Shown piece by piece: positions 1-7,792 of a stretch of 64,000 nucleotides of DNA. Position 1 is the stretch's first letter. Each line of letters begins with the position of its first letter. The stretch comes from Streptomyces lushanensis. GTDB lineage: Bacteria > Actinomycetota > Actinomycetes > Streptomycetales > Streptomycetaceae. A program made the position numbers and the translations under genes. The stretch spans positions 24,910 through 88,909 of the forward strand of contig NZ_MAUD01000124.1 of NCBI RefSeq assembly GCF_001700515.1. Reading direction: 5' to 3'. The notes under the pieces are model-generated. The model saw nothing but the letters and a program-made list of their open reading frames with translations, did not search any database and was not told where the DNA came from.

Positions 1-202
1 GCGGAGTGCCATGGGCGGGCGTGCCGTACGCGGCGTCCGCGCGCTGCTGACGCTGGTCCTGATCCTGTTCCCGGTCGGCTCCCGTGCGCCGGCGCCGGCC
101 CCCGCCGGGGCCTTCCGGAGCCTGATCGGCGTCGGCCGGCACGACACCGGCCGGGCTCGGGGAGCCCTGAGGTGCGGGGCCTCTGCGGCTGTGTCGTCCC
201 AC
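1..202 (-). CDS. DUF3152-type protein, N-terminal fragment
   Basis: Read on the minus strand from a GTG at 200-202 and cut off by the left edge after about 67 codons with no stop. It opens MGRHSRRGPAP, which I associate with Streptomyces DUF3152 proteins. A Pro/Gly/Arg-rich stretch follows, then a Gln-rich one (DREQDQDQRQQR), as expected of the disordered cytoplasmic head of that family; the DUF3152 domain itself would lie outside the window. An AGGAG (complement at 215-219) lies 12 bases upstream of the GTG, inside the 3' end of the hydrolase gene. The start is only 8 bases past the hydrolase stop, so the two are probably co-transcribed. Family assignment rests on the opening residues alone. 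Confidence 0.6.
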   Translation of the reverse strand, partial: MGRHSRRGPAPQGSPSPAGVVPADADQAPEGPGGGRRRRTGADREQDQDQRQQRADAAYGTPAHGTP

Positions 203-210
203 GCCCCGGA

Positions 211-1242
211 TCAGCTCCTGTCAGTGATGTCGGCAGTATCGGCGGTGCCGGTTTTGTCGGTGATGTCAGCGGTGTCGGTGATGTCAGCGGTGTCGCCATG
301 GGTGATGAGCTCCCGGGCGGCCCGTGCGACCTCCCGCGGGTACTCCATCATGGCAACGTGCCCGGCGTCAGGGAGCGTAAGGAGCCGGGAATCACGGAAA
401 GCCACCGCCGCTTTCCGTGCCATACGGTACGAAACGAGCTGATCCCGCCCGCCGTAGACGAGCAGTGTCGGCGCCAGTACCCGCTCGGCCTGCCGCCACA
501 GCGCGTGCTGACCGCCCAAGGTGTACGCGTTGACGATACCGCGTGCGGAACGGGCCATCGCGTCCCAGAAATAAGGGAGTTGAAGCCGGCGCTCCATCTC
601 CTCGACCGCTTCGCGCAGTTCGTCGTCGGTGACCACGGAGGGATCTCCGTAACAGAGCGCCATCACTCCGCGCGTGCGCTGCTCCGCCGTCCACTCCCGG
701 GTCATCCTGCCGAACAGCCCGGCCGCCCCGGGCAGCGCGAGCAGCGCGGTGGGCACCGCGGTGCGCTGTACGCGGATCTCCGGCAGCGCCGGTGAGACCA
801 GCGTCAGTGTCCGCACCAGATCGGGCCGGACCGCCGCGACGCGGGTGGCGACGGAGCCGCCCAGCGAGTTGCCGAAGAGATGCACGGGACCGCGCCCGTC
901 CGCGTCCAGCAGCCGGATCACCGCACGGGCATGGCCGGTGACCGAGTAGTTGCCGTCGTCCGGCGGCGGCGAGTCACCGAAGCCGGGCAGGTCGACGGCC
1001 TCGCCGTCGACCAGGTCCGCCAGCAGCGACATCAGCGCCGACCAGTTCTGCGAGGAGCCGCCGAGCCCGTGCACATACAGCGCGGGCGGCGCGTCCGTAC
1101 GCGTCGCGGGCCGCCCCCGTACCGTCAGGGAGAGTCCGGGCAGTGTGACGGAGCGGAGCGTCTCCCCCTCCGCGACCCGGACGGGACTCACCTTCGGCGC
1201 CAGGGCGGCGGCGAAGGTTTCCGGCAGCTCTGTCGAAGACAT
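211..1242 (-). CDS. alpha/beta hydrolase with hexapeptide-repeat tail
   Basis: A 343-residue alpha/beta-hydrolase. The oxyanion region reads VHGLGGSSQNW, the nucleophile elbow GNSLGGS, the probable acid is in YGGRDQLV and the catalytic His in DAGHVAMMEYP, so all three catalytic positions are present. Substrate is unknown; no signal peptide is seen, so it is likely cytoplasmic. The C-terminus is odd: after the fold ends it carries tandem TADITD-type hexapeptides encoded by near-perfect 18-base repeats at 257-292. The ATG at 1240-1242 is preceded, 6 bases away, by TAACAT (complement of 1249-1254), so the mRNA may be leaderless; no Shine-Dalgarno is visible. The DUF3152-type gene follows 8 bases downstream. 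Confidence 0.85.
   Translation of the reverse strand: MSSTELPETFAAALAPKVSPVRVAEGETLRSVTLPGLSLTVRGRPATRTDAPPALYVHGLGGSSQNWSALMSLLADLVDGEAVDLPGFGDSPPPDDGNYSVTGHARAVIRLLDADGRGPVHLFGNSLGGSVATRVAAVRPDLVRTLTLVSPALPEIRVQRTAVPTALLALPGAAGLFGRMTREWTAEQRTRGVMALCYGDPSVVTDDELREAVEEMERRLQLPYFWDAMARSARGIVNAYTLGGQHALWRQAERVLAPTLLVYGGRDQLVSYRMARKAAVAFRDSRLLTLPDAGHVAMMEYPREVARAARELITHGDTADITDTADITDKTGTADTADITDRS
257..292. repeat. 18-bp tandem repeat in hydrolase 3' end
   Basis: Two exact copies of an 18-base unit (257-274 and 275-292), flanked on the left by degenerate copies back to about 223. Read on the minus strand the unit encodes the hexapeptide TADITD, so copy-number change stays in frame. Confidence 0.85.
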
Positions 1243-1248
1243 GCGGCA

Positions 1249-1254
1249 ATGTTA
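1249..1254 (-). promoter_or_regulatory. -10 box, leaderless hydrolase mRNA
   Basis: TAACAT on the minus strand, 6 bases before the ATG at 1242. This spacing would place the transcription start on or next to the start codon. Confidence 0.45.
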
Positions 1255-1418
1255 CGAGACGATCACGTCCGGGATTATGTGTTCGCCGTCACAGGCCGCA
1301 TGGCGTCCGGCATCGGAGGCTTCTACGCTTCAGGGGTGAGGGGCGCGCGCCCGGCCCCTCCTGCCGCGGACGGCCCCGGCTCTCCGCGGTGCCGCGCGGC
1401 GAGGAGAGAAGGCACGGT

Positions 1419-1655
1419 ATGCCGGTGGACCCCACGGATCCCGACACCTTCGAGACCGAAGGCTCCGGGGAACAAGGCGCCCTCGAACTGGACGAGGAGA
1501 CGCCGGAGGCCGACGCCGCGGAACAGCACACCGAGGTACGGCACCACGGCGACGAACCCCTGACCCATGTCGACCCGGCCACGGTGAGTGAGGGCGACGC
1601 CGCGGAACAGGCGCGCGCGGTCGATCTGGACGAGGACGAGGACGGCTACCGCTGA
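1419..1655 (+). CDS. small acidic conserved protein
   Basis: A 78-residue, strongly acidic protein (MPVDPTDPDTFETEGS ... ending DLDEDEDGYR) with no membrane segment and no catalytic motif. The ATG at 1419 is chosen because GAGGAGAG lies 9 bases upstream; an upstream in-frame ATG at 1389 lacks a site. Internal similarity is visible: EADAAEQ and EGDAAEQ recur about 30 residues apart, suggesting a duplicated segment. I recognise it only as a Streptomyces-type acidic protein and cannot assign a function. It stands alone between the divergent hydrolase and the TetR gene. Confidence 0.7.
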   Translation: MPVDPTDPDTFETEGSGEQGALELDEETPEADAAEQHTEVRHHGDEPLTHVDPATVSEGDAAEQARAVDLDEDEDGYR

Positions 1656-1810
1656 CCGGCGCGGCCGTGAAGAGCCTGGTCGGACGCCCGGCTACCGCGG
1701 ACGTCCCGGTCCGTGAAATTCTGCGGTCCGCGCCGCGCACAGCCCCGTTACCCAAAAGTACGATGGCGGGGCTGCGCACCGCGCGCACGGCACGATCTTT
1801 GGGAGGCGGC

Positions 1811-2452
1811 GTGACAGCCATGGAGCAGACCGAGGCGGCGCGCCCGCGAGGCACGCGCCTGCCGCGTCGCGCCCGACGCAATCAGCTGCTGGGCGCGGCA
1901 CAGGAAGTCTTCGTCGCGCAGGGCTACCACGCGGCGGCGATGGACGACATCGCCGAGCGGGCCGGAGTCAGCAAGCCCGTCCTCTACCAGCACTTCCCCG
2001 GCAAGCTGGAGCTGTATCTCGCCCTGCTCGACCAGCACTGCGAGGCCCTCCTCCAGGCGGTCCGTACAGCACTCGCCTCGACCACCGACAACAAACTGCG
2101 CGTCGAGGCGACGATGGACGCGTACTTCGCCTACGTCGAGGACGAGGGCGGCGCGTTCCGTCTGGTCTTCGAGTCGGATCTGACGAACGAGCCGGCGGTG
2201 CGCGAGCGCGTCGACCGCGTCGCCCTCCAGTGCGCGGAGGCGATCTCCGAGGTGATCGCCGAGGACACCGGGCTGTCCAGGGACGAGTCCATGCTGCTGG
2301 CCGTGGGCCTCGGCGGAGTCTCCCAGGTGGTGGCCCGCTACTGGCTCTCCAGCGAGTCGGCCATCCCCCGCGACGAGGCGGTCAGACTGCTGACCTCACT
2401 GGCCTGGCGCGGTATCGCGGGATTCCCGCTGCACGGCGGTGAGCAGCACTGA
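1811..2452 (+). CDS. TetR-family transcriptional regulator
   Basis: A 213-residue TetR-type DNA-binding protein. The N-terminal helix-turn-helix is clear (LLGAAQEVFVAQGY, then MDDIAERAGVSKPVLYQHF, GKLELYLALL), followed by a C-terminal all-helical ligand/dimer domain rich in Glu and Val. GTG at 1811 is preferred because GGGAGG lies 4 bases upstream; ATG at 1820 is the alternative (210 residues). The basic stretch RGTRLPRRARRNQ before the HTH fits extra DNA contacts. Ligand and target are unknown: the flanking genes are an acidic small protein and DUF3107, neither an obvious efflux or catabolic target. In Streptomyces this TetR/DUF3107 pairing is, as I recall, common. Confidence 0.9.
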   Translation: MTAMEQTEAARPRGTRLPRRARRNQLLGAAQEVFVAQGYHAAAMDDIAERAGVSKPVLYQHFPGKLELYLALLDQHCEALLQAVRTALASTTDNKLRVEATMDAYFAYVEDEGGAFRLVFESDLTNEPAVRERVDRVALQCAEAISEVIAEDTGLSRDESMLLAVGLGGVSQVVARYWLSSESAIPRDEAVRLLTSLAWRGIAGFPLHGGEQH

Positions 2453-2585
2453 GCGGCGCGTGTTCGCTGCCGGCGTGCACCGCGGTGACTTCCGGGTGGA
2501 TTTCCGGTGGTCTCTCCGGGCTAATGTGTGGTGCGTACTGCGCGGCTGACCGCGCACCGCACCGACCGTTCGGAGGGACATAGCC

Positions 2586-2813
2586 GTGGAGGTCAAGATC
2601 GGCGTGCAGCACGCGCCCCGGGAGATCGTTCTGGAGAGCGGGCAGTCCGCCGAGGAGGTCGAACGCGCCGTTGCCGACGCGCTGGCCGGCAAGGCGCAGC
2701 TGCTCAGCCTCACGGACGACAAGGGACGCAGGGTCCTCGTACCGGCCGAGCGGATCGCGTACGTGGAGATCGGCGAGCCGACGACACGACGGGTCGGGTT
2801 CGGCGCGCTCTAG
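2586..2813 (+). CDS. DUF3107 family protein
   Basis: A 75-residue protein matching the actinobacterial DUF3107 family along its whole length (MEVKIGVQHAPREIVLES ... AYVEIGEPTTRRVGFGAL). It has no transmembrane segment and no recognised active site; predicted alternation is beta-rich ends with a central helix (SAEEVERAVADALAG). Start is GTG at 2586 with GGAGGG 10 bases upstream. It follows the TetR gene by 133 bases and is closed by a strong hairpin at 2833-2865, so it is probably its own transcription unit or the last gene after the regulator. The molecular role of the family is not known to me. Confidence 0.88.
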   Translation: MEVKIGVQHAPREIVLESGQSAEEVERAVADALAGKAQLLSLTDDKGRRVLVPAERIAYVEIGEPTTRRVGFGAL

Positions 2814-2832
2814 CCCTGATTCACCGACATCG

Positions 2833-2865
2833 GGATGGCCCGGCGGGACTTCCGCCGGGCCATCC
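2833..2865. terminator. hairpin after DUF3107 gene
   Basis: Perfect 14-bp stem (2833-2846 with 2852-2865) around a 5-base loop, 20 bases after the stop. No U-tract, as usual for Streptomyces terminators. Confidence 0.8.
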
Positions 2866-3029
2866 TGTTCGCCGCCGCCGCGCCCCCGTCCGTGGGCCAC
2901 ATGGCAGTCCGCGATTGATCGTGTCCGGGCGATCCGGGGAGGGTTGCGTTCCGCGCACTCCGGGTAGTGACGTGCTGGGCCGAAAGGTCCGGACCGCGGT
3001 GTCCATCGTGTGCAGTGAGGTGATCGGCA

Positions 3030-3296
3030 GTGATCTGGGTAACTCTGGGATCGGCCCTGCTCGGGCTCGGTCTCTCGGGGGCCGCGGCCCAACTGCTGTC
3101 GCACCGGCTGCCGTCGTACCGGACGGTCTTCACCGCGGGTCCGCTCGGCGCCCTCTTCGGCGCCTATCTGACGTACATGGCGCTCGGCCCCGGCCATGTG
3201 CTGGCGACGCTCGCCGGCGCGCTGCTGGTGGCCGCGGTGCTGCTGTCGCTGCTGGTCCGGCCCACGGGCCGGCTGCACCGGGCCATGCCGTCCTGA
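3030..3296 (+). CDS. small integral membrane protein
   Basis: An 88-residue hydrophobic protein with about three membrane segments: residues 3-20 (VTLGSALLGLGLSGAAAQ), about 35-53 (AGPLGALFGAYLTYMALG) and about 57-76 (LATLAGALLVAAVLLSLL). It ends in a basic tail (RPTGRLHRAMPS). Start is GTG at 3030 with GTGAGG 9 bases upstream. The layout resembles small GlsB/YeaQ-type three-helix membrane proteins, but sequence similarity is too weak to claim membership. It lies convergent with the ferritin-like gene, ending 20 bases before that gene's stop. Confidence 0.7.
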   Translation: MIWVTLGSALLGLGLSGAAAQLLSHRLPSYRTVFTAGPLGALFGAYLTYMALGPGHVLATLAGALLVAAVLLSLLVRPTGRLHRAMPS

Positions 3297-3316
3297 CGCA
3301 CGGCCCGGTCGCGGTC

Positions 3317-4063
3317 TCAGGCCGCCAGCCCCAGCGCCGCCATCCGCTTGGTGTGCGCCTCGGTGATCCGGGAGAACATCCGGCCGACCTCCGCGAGATC
3401 GAACCCGTCCGCCACTCCGCCGACCAGCATCGTGGAGAGCGCGTCACGCTCCGCCACCACCCGCTGCGCCTGCGAGAGTGCCTCACCCATCAGCCGGCGT
3501 GCCCAGAGCGCGAGGCGTCCGCCGACACGGGGCTCCGCCTCGATCGCGGCGCGCACCTTCTCCACGGCGAAGTTGCCGTGCCCCGTGTCGTCCAGCACGG
3601 CCAGGACCAGCGAGCGGGTGTCCGTGTCGAGACGCGCGGCCACCTCTCGGTAGAAGTCGCTGGCGATCGAGTCGCCGACATACGCCTTGACCAGGCCCTC
3701 CAGCCAGTCGGACGGGGCGGTCAGGCGGTGGAAGTCGTCGAGCGCCTTCGCGAAGGGCTCCATCGCTCCGGTCGGCTCGGCGTCGATCGCGCGCAGCCGC
3801 TCGTTCAGCTGCTCGAAGTGGTGGAACTCGGCGGCGGCCATCTTCGCCAGCGCGGCCTTGTCGGCGAGGGTGGGTGCCAGTTTGGCGTCCTCGGCGAGCC
3901 GCTCGAAGGCCGCCAGCTCGCCGTAGGCGAGCGCGCCGAGCAGATCCACGACCGCGGCGCGGTACTGCGGCTCGGCGGCGGCCGTGTCCCAGCCCTGGGC
4001 GGCGATCCCAGTGGGTCCCTCGGCTGCTGGTGCGGGTGCGGTGGCGTTGTCGGGCGTCTCCAT
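3317..4063 (-). CDS. ferritin-like fold protein (MiaE-like)
   Basis: A 248-residue helical protein with a ferritin-like four-helix pattern. GELAAFERLAEDAK and KMAAAEFHHFEQLNERL give the E...ExxH type of residues that bind a carboxylate-bridged di-iron site, and YVGDSIASDFYREVA with LDDTGHGNFAVEKV supply a second set. This resembles tRNA-(ms2io6A) hydroxylase-like ferritin proteins common in Streptomyces; the substrate is not known. ATG at 4061-4063 is preferred over an upstream GTG (4123) because conserved sequence begins near there and TATTGT ends 7 bases upstream, suggesting a leaderless mRNA. Divergent from the helicase gene. Confidence 0.8.
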   Translation of the reverse strand: METPDNATAPAPAAEGPTGIAAQGWDTAAAEPQYRAAVVDLLGALAYGELAAFERLAEDAKLAPTLADKAALAKMAAAEFHHFEQLNERLRAIDAEPTGAMEPFAKALDDFHRLTAPSDWLEGLVKAYVGDSIASDFYREVAARLDTDTRSLVLAVLDDTGHGNFAVEKVRAAIEAEPRVGGRLALWARRLMGEALSQAQRVVAERDALSTMLVGGVADGFDLAEVGRMFSRITEAHTKRMAALGLAA

Positions 4064-4070
4064 GGACGGC

Positions 4071-4076
4071 ACAATA
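4071..4076 (-). promoter_or_regulatory. -10 box, leaderless ferritin-like gene
   Basis: TATTGT on the minus strand, 7 bases before the ATG at 4063; no ribosome binding site between. Confidence 0.45.
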
Positions 4077-4167
4077 GCCCGCTCTTCCCACCCGGGAAGG
4101 GCCTGGTCAGACACTGTCGTCACACCGATCCGACGAATTCGCCCAACACACATGCGCGATTCCGGGG

Positions 4168-4527
4168 TACAGTGATAAAGAGCCCGCTGGTGTTCTGGCG
4201 GGCCCTCGCGGTATCTGGCAGTGTTTCGCAGTGTTCTGGCAGCGTTTTGCAGTATTTCGCAGTGTTTTGTCCGGGGACTCTATCCCGGACAGGCCCCATG
4301 AGGATGCCCGGTCGGTGGCCCGATCGGCTCCGACCCGACCGCCCTCCACGCGAATCGTACGCACAACCGCGTACGACCGCAGATGAGGGGCCCCCTCAGC
4401 GGCACGAGCGCTCGAGCGACGGCAGTGGTCCCGCACCATCCGGCCAACCCACGGCCGGCCGAGTACCCAGGTGCGGTACGACCCCCAGCGTTCGCCTCGC
4501 GCCGCGTCTCACAGAAGAGGCAGCACC
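4168..4527 (+). promoter_or_regulatory. promoter and long structured leader of helicase gene
   Basis: Covers a 464-base stretch without a gene (4064-4527). TACAGT at 4168-4173 is a plausible -10 box. Directly after it come a GC hairpin (gcccgc at 4182-4187 pairing gcgggc at 4198-4203) and five tandem copies of a degenerate 10-mer (4218-4268). A transcript from this promoter would carry an approximately 350-base 5' UTR, in line with long cold-regulated leaders known for DEAD-box helicase mRNAs in other bacteria. Regulation is inferred, not shown. Confidence 0.5.
4218..4268 (+). repeat. five tandem GCAGTGTTTY decamers
   Basis: Units at 4218, 4228, 4239, 4249 and 4259 read gcagtgtttc, gcagtgttct, gcagcgtttt, gcagtatttc, gcagtgtttt. 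The block is T-rich on the plus strand and unlike its GC-rich surroundings. It lies in the helicase leader. Confidence 0.85.
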
Positions 4528-6564
4528 CTGACTACGACTTTCCGAGAACTCGGAATCCTCCCCGAGACGGCCGAGGCACTAGAAGCCGTCGGCATCCTGT
4601 CTCCGTTCCCCATCCAAGAGATGACGCTCCCGGTCGCGCTTTCCGGCAAGGACGTCATCGGACAGGCCAAGACCGGCACGGGCAAGACGCTCGGGTTCGG
4701 TCTGCCGCTCCTTGAGCGCGTCACGGTCCCCGCGGACGTCGAGTCCGGCCGGGCCGGACCGGAGAAGCTCACCAACGCCCCGCAGGCGCTCGTCGTCGTT
4801 CCCACCCGCGAGCTGTGCACGCAGGTCACCAACGACCTGCTGACGGCCGGCAAGGTGCGCAACGTCCGCGTCCTGGCGATCTACGGCGGCCGGGCCTACG
4901 AGCCCCAGGTCGAGGCCCTCAAGAAGGGTGTCGATGTGATTGTCGGCACTCCGGGCCGGCTCCTCGATCTGGCGGGCCAGAAGAAGCTCGACCTCTCGCA
5001 TGTGCGCGCGCTCGTGCTGGACGAGGCCGACGAGATGCTCGACCTGGGCTTCCTGCCGGACGTCGAGAAGATCATCCAGCTGCTGCCGCCCAAGCGGCAG
5101 ACCATGCTGTTCTCCGCGACCATGCCGGGCGCGGTCATCGGTCTCGCCCGCCGTTACATGTCGCAGCCCACGCACATCAGCGCCACCTCGCCGGACGACG
5201 AGGGCGCGACCGTCGCCAACACGACCCAGCGTGTCTACCGCGCCCACTCCATGGACAAGCCGGAACTGGTCGCGCGCATCCTCCAGGCCGAGGGCCGCGG
5301 ACTGGCGATGATCTTCTGCCGTACGAAGCGCACGGCCGCCGATATCGCCGACCAGCTCGCCCAGCGCGGCTTCGCCTCCGGCGCGGTCCACGGCGACCTC
5401 GGCCAGGGCGCCCGTGAACAGGCGCTGCGCGCGTTCCGCAACGGCAAGGTGGACGTCCTGGTCTGCACCGATGTCGCCGCGCGCGGTATCGATGTCGAAG
5501 GCGTGACGCATGTCATCAACTACCAGTCGCCGGAGGAGGAGAAGACCTACCTCCACCGCATCGGCCGTACCGGCCGCGCGGGCGCGTCCGGCACGGCCGT
5601 CACGCTGGTCGACTGGGACGACATCCCGCGCTGGCAGCTCATCAACAAGGCGCTCGACCTGGGCTTCCCGGACCCGCCGGAGACCTACTCCACGTCACCG
5701 CACCTGTTCGAGGAGCTGAACATCCCGGCGGGGACCAAGGGCGTGCTGCCGAGGGCGGAGCGCACCCGCGCGGGTCTGTCGGCCGAGCAGGTCGAGGACC
5801 TGGGCGAGACGGGCGGCCGTGGCCGCAAGTCGGCGGCCACGACGGCGGTACGGGAAGAGCGCCCGGCCCGTACGCGCACCCCGCGCCAGCGGCGCCGCAC
5901 CCGTGGCGGGACCGTGCTGGACGGGACGGCGGCCGAGCCGCAGTTCCAGACGGCCGTTCCGGTCGACGTGCCGGAGAGCGGGAGCGGGACCACGGAGCAG
6001 CCGGCGGCCGAGCCGCGCACGCCGCGCCGTCGCCGTCGTACCCGCGCCGGTGCCGTGGCGTCCGGGGCCGAGGCCCCGGTCCTGGAGACGGTGGAGACAC
6101 CGATGGCCGTGGAGCCGGTGGTGGCACCCGAGCAGCCGGAGGCCGAGGCCGAGGCGGCTTCCAAGCCGCGCCGCCGCCGTACCCGGGCCGCCAAGCCCGC
6201 CGCGGAAGCGGCCATAGCGGTCGAGACGGTCGAGGCCGCCGTGGCGGTGGCCGTCGACACCGCCGACACCGCCGTGGCTGTCGCCGAGACCAAGCCGCGC
6301 AGACGGACCCGGGTCGCCAAGCCCGCCGCCGAGGCCGCCGTCACGGCGGAGACGGTGGCGGTGGCCGACCCGGCCGAGGTCTCCGTGGCGGAGCCCAAGC
6401 CCCGTCGGCGCACTCGCGTCGCCAAGCCCGTCGCCGAGGCGGCGGACCCGGCGGCGGAGAGCGCCGAGGCATCGGAGGGGGACGCGGTGCCCAAGCCGCG
6501 CCGCCGCCGTACCCGTACGACGACCGGCACGACCGCTCCGACCGTGGCCACGACCGAGAGCTGA
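4528..6564 (+). CDS. DEAD-box ATP-dependent RNA helicase
   Basis: A 678-residue RNA helicase. Core motifs in order: Q-motif region FRELGILPETAEALEAVGI ... FPIQ, Walker A AKTGTGKT (about residues 48-55), DEAD (about 165-168), SAT (motif III), and HRIGRTGR (motif VI, about 343). After about residue 440 comes a 240-residue low-complexity tail holding six basic blocks of the form PRRRRTR separated by Ala/Val/Glu-rich linkers; it probably binds RNA. Likely role is ribosome assembly or mRNA unwinding in the cytoplasm. The start is probably CTG at 4528: AGAAGAGG lies 7 bases upstream and the conserved TTTFRELG begins immediately after. The nearest canonical start, GTG 4471, adds 19 unrelated residues. 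A hairpin at 6576-6615 follows. Confidence 0.9.
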   Translation: MTTTFRELGILPETAEALEAVGILSPFPIQEMTLPVALSGKDVIGQAKTGTGKTLGFGLPLLERVTVPADVESGRAGPEKLTNAPQALVVVPTRELCTQVTNDLLTAGKVRNVRVLAIYGGRAYEPQVEALKKGVDVIVGTPGRLLDLAGQKKLDLSHVRALVLDEADEMLDLGFLPDVEKIIQLLPPKRQTMLFSATMPGAVIGLARRYMSQPTHISATSPDDEGATVANTTQRVYRAHSMDKPELVARILQAEGRGLAMIFCRTKRTAADIADQLAQRGFASGAVHGDLGQGAREQALRAFRNGKVDVLVCTDVAARGIDVEGVTHVINYQSPEEEKTYLHRIGRTGRAGASGTAVTLVDWDDIPRWQLINKALDLGFPDPPETYSTSPHLFEELNIPAGTKGVLPRAERTRAGLSAEQVEDLGETGGRGRKSAATTAVREERPARTRTPRQRRRTRGGTVLDGTAAEPQFQTAVPVDVPESGSGTTEQPAAEPRTPRRRRRTRAGAVASGAEAPVLETVETPMAVEPVVAPEQPEAEAEAASKPRRRRTRAAKPAAEAAIAVETVEAAVAVAVDTADTAVAVAETKPRRRTRVAKPAAEAAVTAETVAVADPAEVSVAEPKPRRRTRVAKPVAEAADPAAESAEASEGDAVPKPRRRRTRTTTGTTAPTVATTES

Positions 6565-6575
6565 CCCACGGACTT

Positions 6576-6615
6576 CGCCGATGGCCCGACGCCCCAGGGT
6601 GCCGGGCCATCGGCG
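6576..6615. terminator. hairpin after helicase gene
   Basis: 13-bp perfect stem (6576-6588 with 6603-6615) and 14-base loop, 12 bases after the stop. Confidence 0.75.
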
Positions 6616-6791
6616 TATCCCGGTGCGCGGCTCCGGGACCGGCGTCCTCCGCCCGCCGAGGAACGGCGTCCCGCGCGTGTGACCGCGAGGCGGCCGGATG
6701 CCCCTGCGGCGGGACTGCCTGGGCTTTTGGCCGGCGCGACGGGCGCGCTTGCCGGCGCCGAGACGGGGGGAACGGTTGCCGGGAGGGGCAC

Positions 6792-6797
6792 TAATCT
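6792..6797 (+). promoter_or_regulatory. -10 box, leaderless hydrolase mRNA
   Basis: TAATCT ending 7 bases before the ATG at 6805; the GGGAGGGG at 6781-6788 is too far away to serve as a ribosome binding site. Confidence 0.5.
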
Positions 6798-6804
6798 TCG
6801 TCGC

Positions 6805-7656
6805 ATGAGTCGGCCGTCCAGTTTCACCCCGCCCTCCTGCGCCCGTGCCCGCAGTCTGTCGACCCGTCGCGGCCGGTTCGCCGTGCTCGACAGCAGGCCC
6901 ACGGGTGAGCCACAGGCAACCGTGCTTCTGCTGCCCGGGTACACCGGCAGCAAGGAGGACTTCGTCTCCCTGCTCGAACCGTTCGCCGAGGCGGGCTATC
7001 GCGCCCTCGCCGTGGACGGCCGCGGGCAGTACGAGACCGAGGGACCGGACACCCCGGAGGCCTACGCGCAGGGCGAGCTGGCCGCCGACGTGCTGGCGCA
7101 GGCGGAGGCGATCGGCACCCCCGTCCATCTGCTCGGACACTCGCTCGGCGGGCAGATCGCCCGCGCCGCCGTGCTGCTCGACCGGAGCCCCTTCCTCTCG
7201 CTGACCCTGATGTCCTCGGGGCCCGCGCAGGTCGCCCCGGCCCAGCAGGAGCGGGTGAAGATGCTCGGCGACGCGCTCGCGACCATGACCATGGCCCAGG
7301 TCTGGGAGGCCATGCGCATGATGGACGCACCCGTCGACGACGACGTGACACCGGTCGACGGCGAGGATCTGCGCAGGCGCTGGCTGCGGACCAGTCCGGC
7401 GCAGCTCATCGCCACCGGGCGGCAGCTCTCCGTGGAGCCCGACCGGGTGGACGAGCTGGCCGCCGTACAGCGGCTGCCCAAGCACGTGGTGTCCGGCGAG
7501 CGCGACGACACCTGGCCGCTGCCGCTGCTCGACGCGATGGCGGAGCGGCTCAAGGCGCGCAGGACCGTGATCGCGGGCGCGCAGCACTCGCCCAACACCG
7601 ACCGCCCGCTGGAGACCGCCGCCGCGCTGACGGACTTCTGGGACGGCCACTACTGA
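6805..7656 (+). CDS. alpha/beta hydrolase
   Basis: A 283-residue alpha/beta-hydrolase, probably cytoplasmic. Visible elements: LLLPGYTGSKEDF (oxyanion loop), the nucleophile elbow LLGHSLGGQIA, the probable acid in SGERDDTWP, and the catalytic His in GAQHSPNTDRP. Substrate unknown. ATG at 6805 is chosen because the family-like sequence (SLSTRRGRFAVLDSRP) starts soon after it; the open frame extends upstream to 6679 but that part is low complexity and lacks a ribosome site. A TAATCT 7 bases before the ATG suggests a leaderless transcript. Convergent with the NYN-domain gene. Confidence 0.85.
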   Translation: MSRPSSFTPPSCARARSLSTRRGRFAVLDSRPTGEPQATVLLLPGYTGSKEDFVSLLEPFAEAGYRALAVDGRGQYETEGPDTPEAYAQGELAADVLAQAEAIGTPVHLLGHSLGGQIARAAVLLDRSPFLSLTLMSSGPAQVAPAQQERVKMLGDALATMTMAQVWEAMRMMDAPVDDDVTPVDGEDLRRRWLRTSPAQLIATGRQLSVEPDRVDELAAVQRLPKHVVSGERDDTWPLPLLDAMAERLKARRTVIAGAQHSPNTDRPLETAAALTDFWDGHY

Positions 7657-7745
7657 GGGACGGAGACGGACGGCCGGACGGCCATGACCCGAGCGCCGCC
7701 GCTCGGGCCGGCCCGTGCACCGGGCGATACGGCTCGGCGGTACAA

Positions 7746-7787
7746 GCTCGGGCCGTACGGCTCGGGCCGTACGGCTCGGGCCGTGAC
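7746..7787. repeat. three tandem 14-mers between convergent genes
   Basis: Copies of gctcgggccgtacg at 7746-7759, 7760-7773 and (two mismatches) 7774-7787, between the hydrolase and NYN genes. Function unknown. Confidence 0.8.
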
Positions 7788-7792
7788 CGCTC

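Noticed and set aside
11..442. Plus-strand open frame with a signal-like N-terminus at the left edge
   Set aside because: It is antisense to the DUF3152-type start and the hydrolase 3' end; the minus frame opens MGRHSRRGPAP with a ribosome site and fits known family features.
4471..4473. GTG 4471 as helicase start
   Set aside because: No ribosome site and 19 residues unlike the family, whereas CTG 4528 has a well-spaced AGAAGAGG. Retained as an alternative only.
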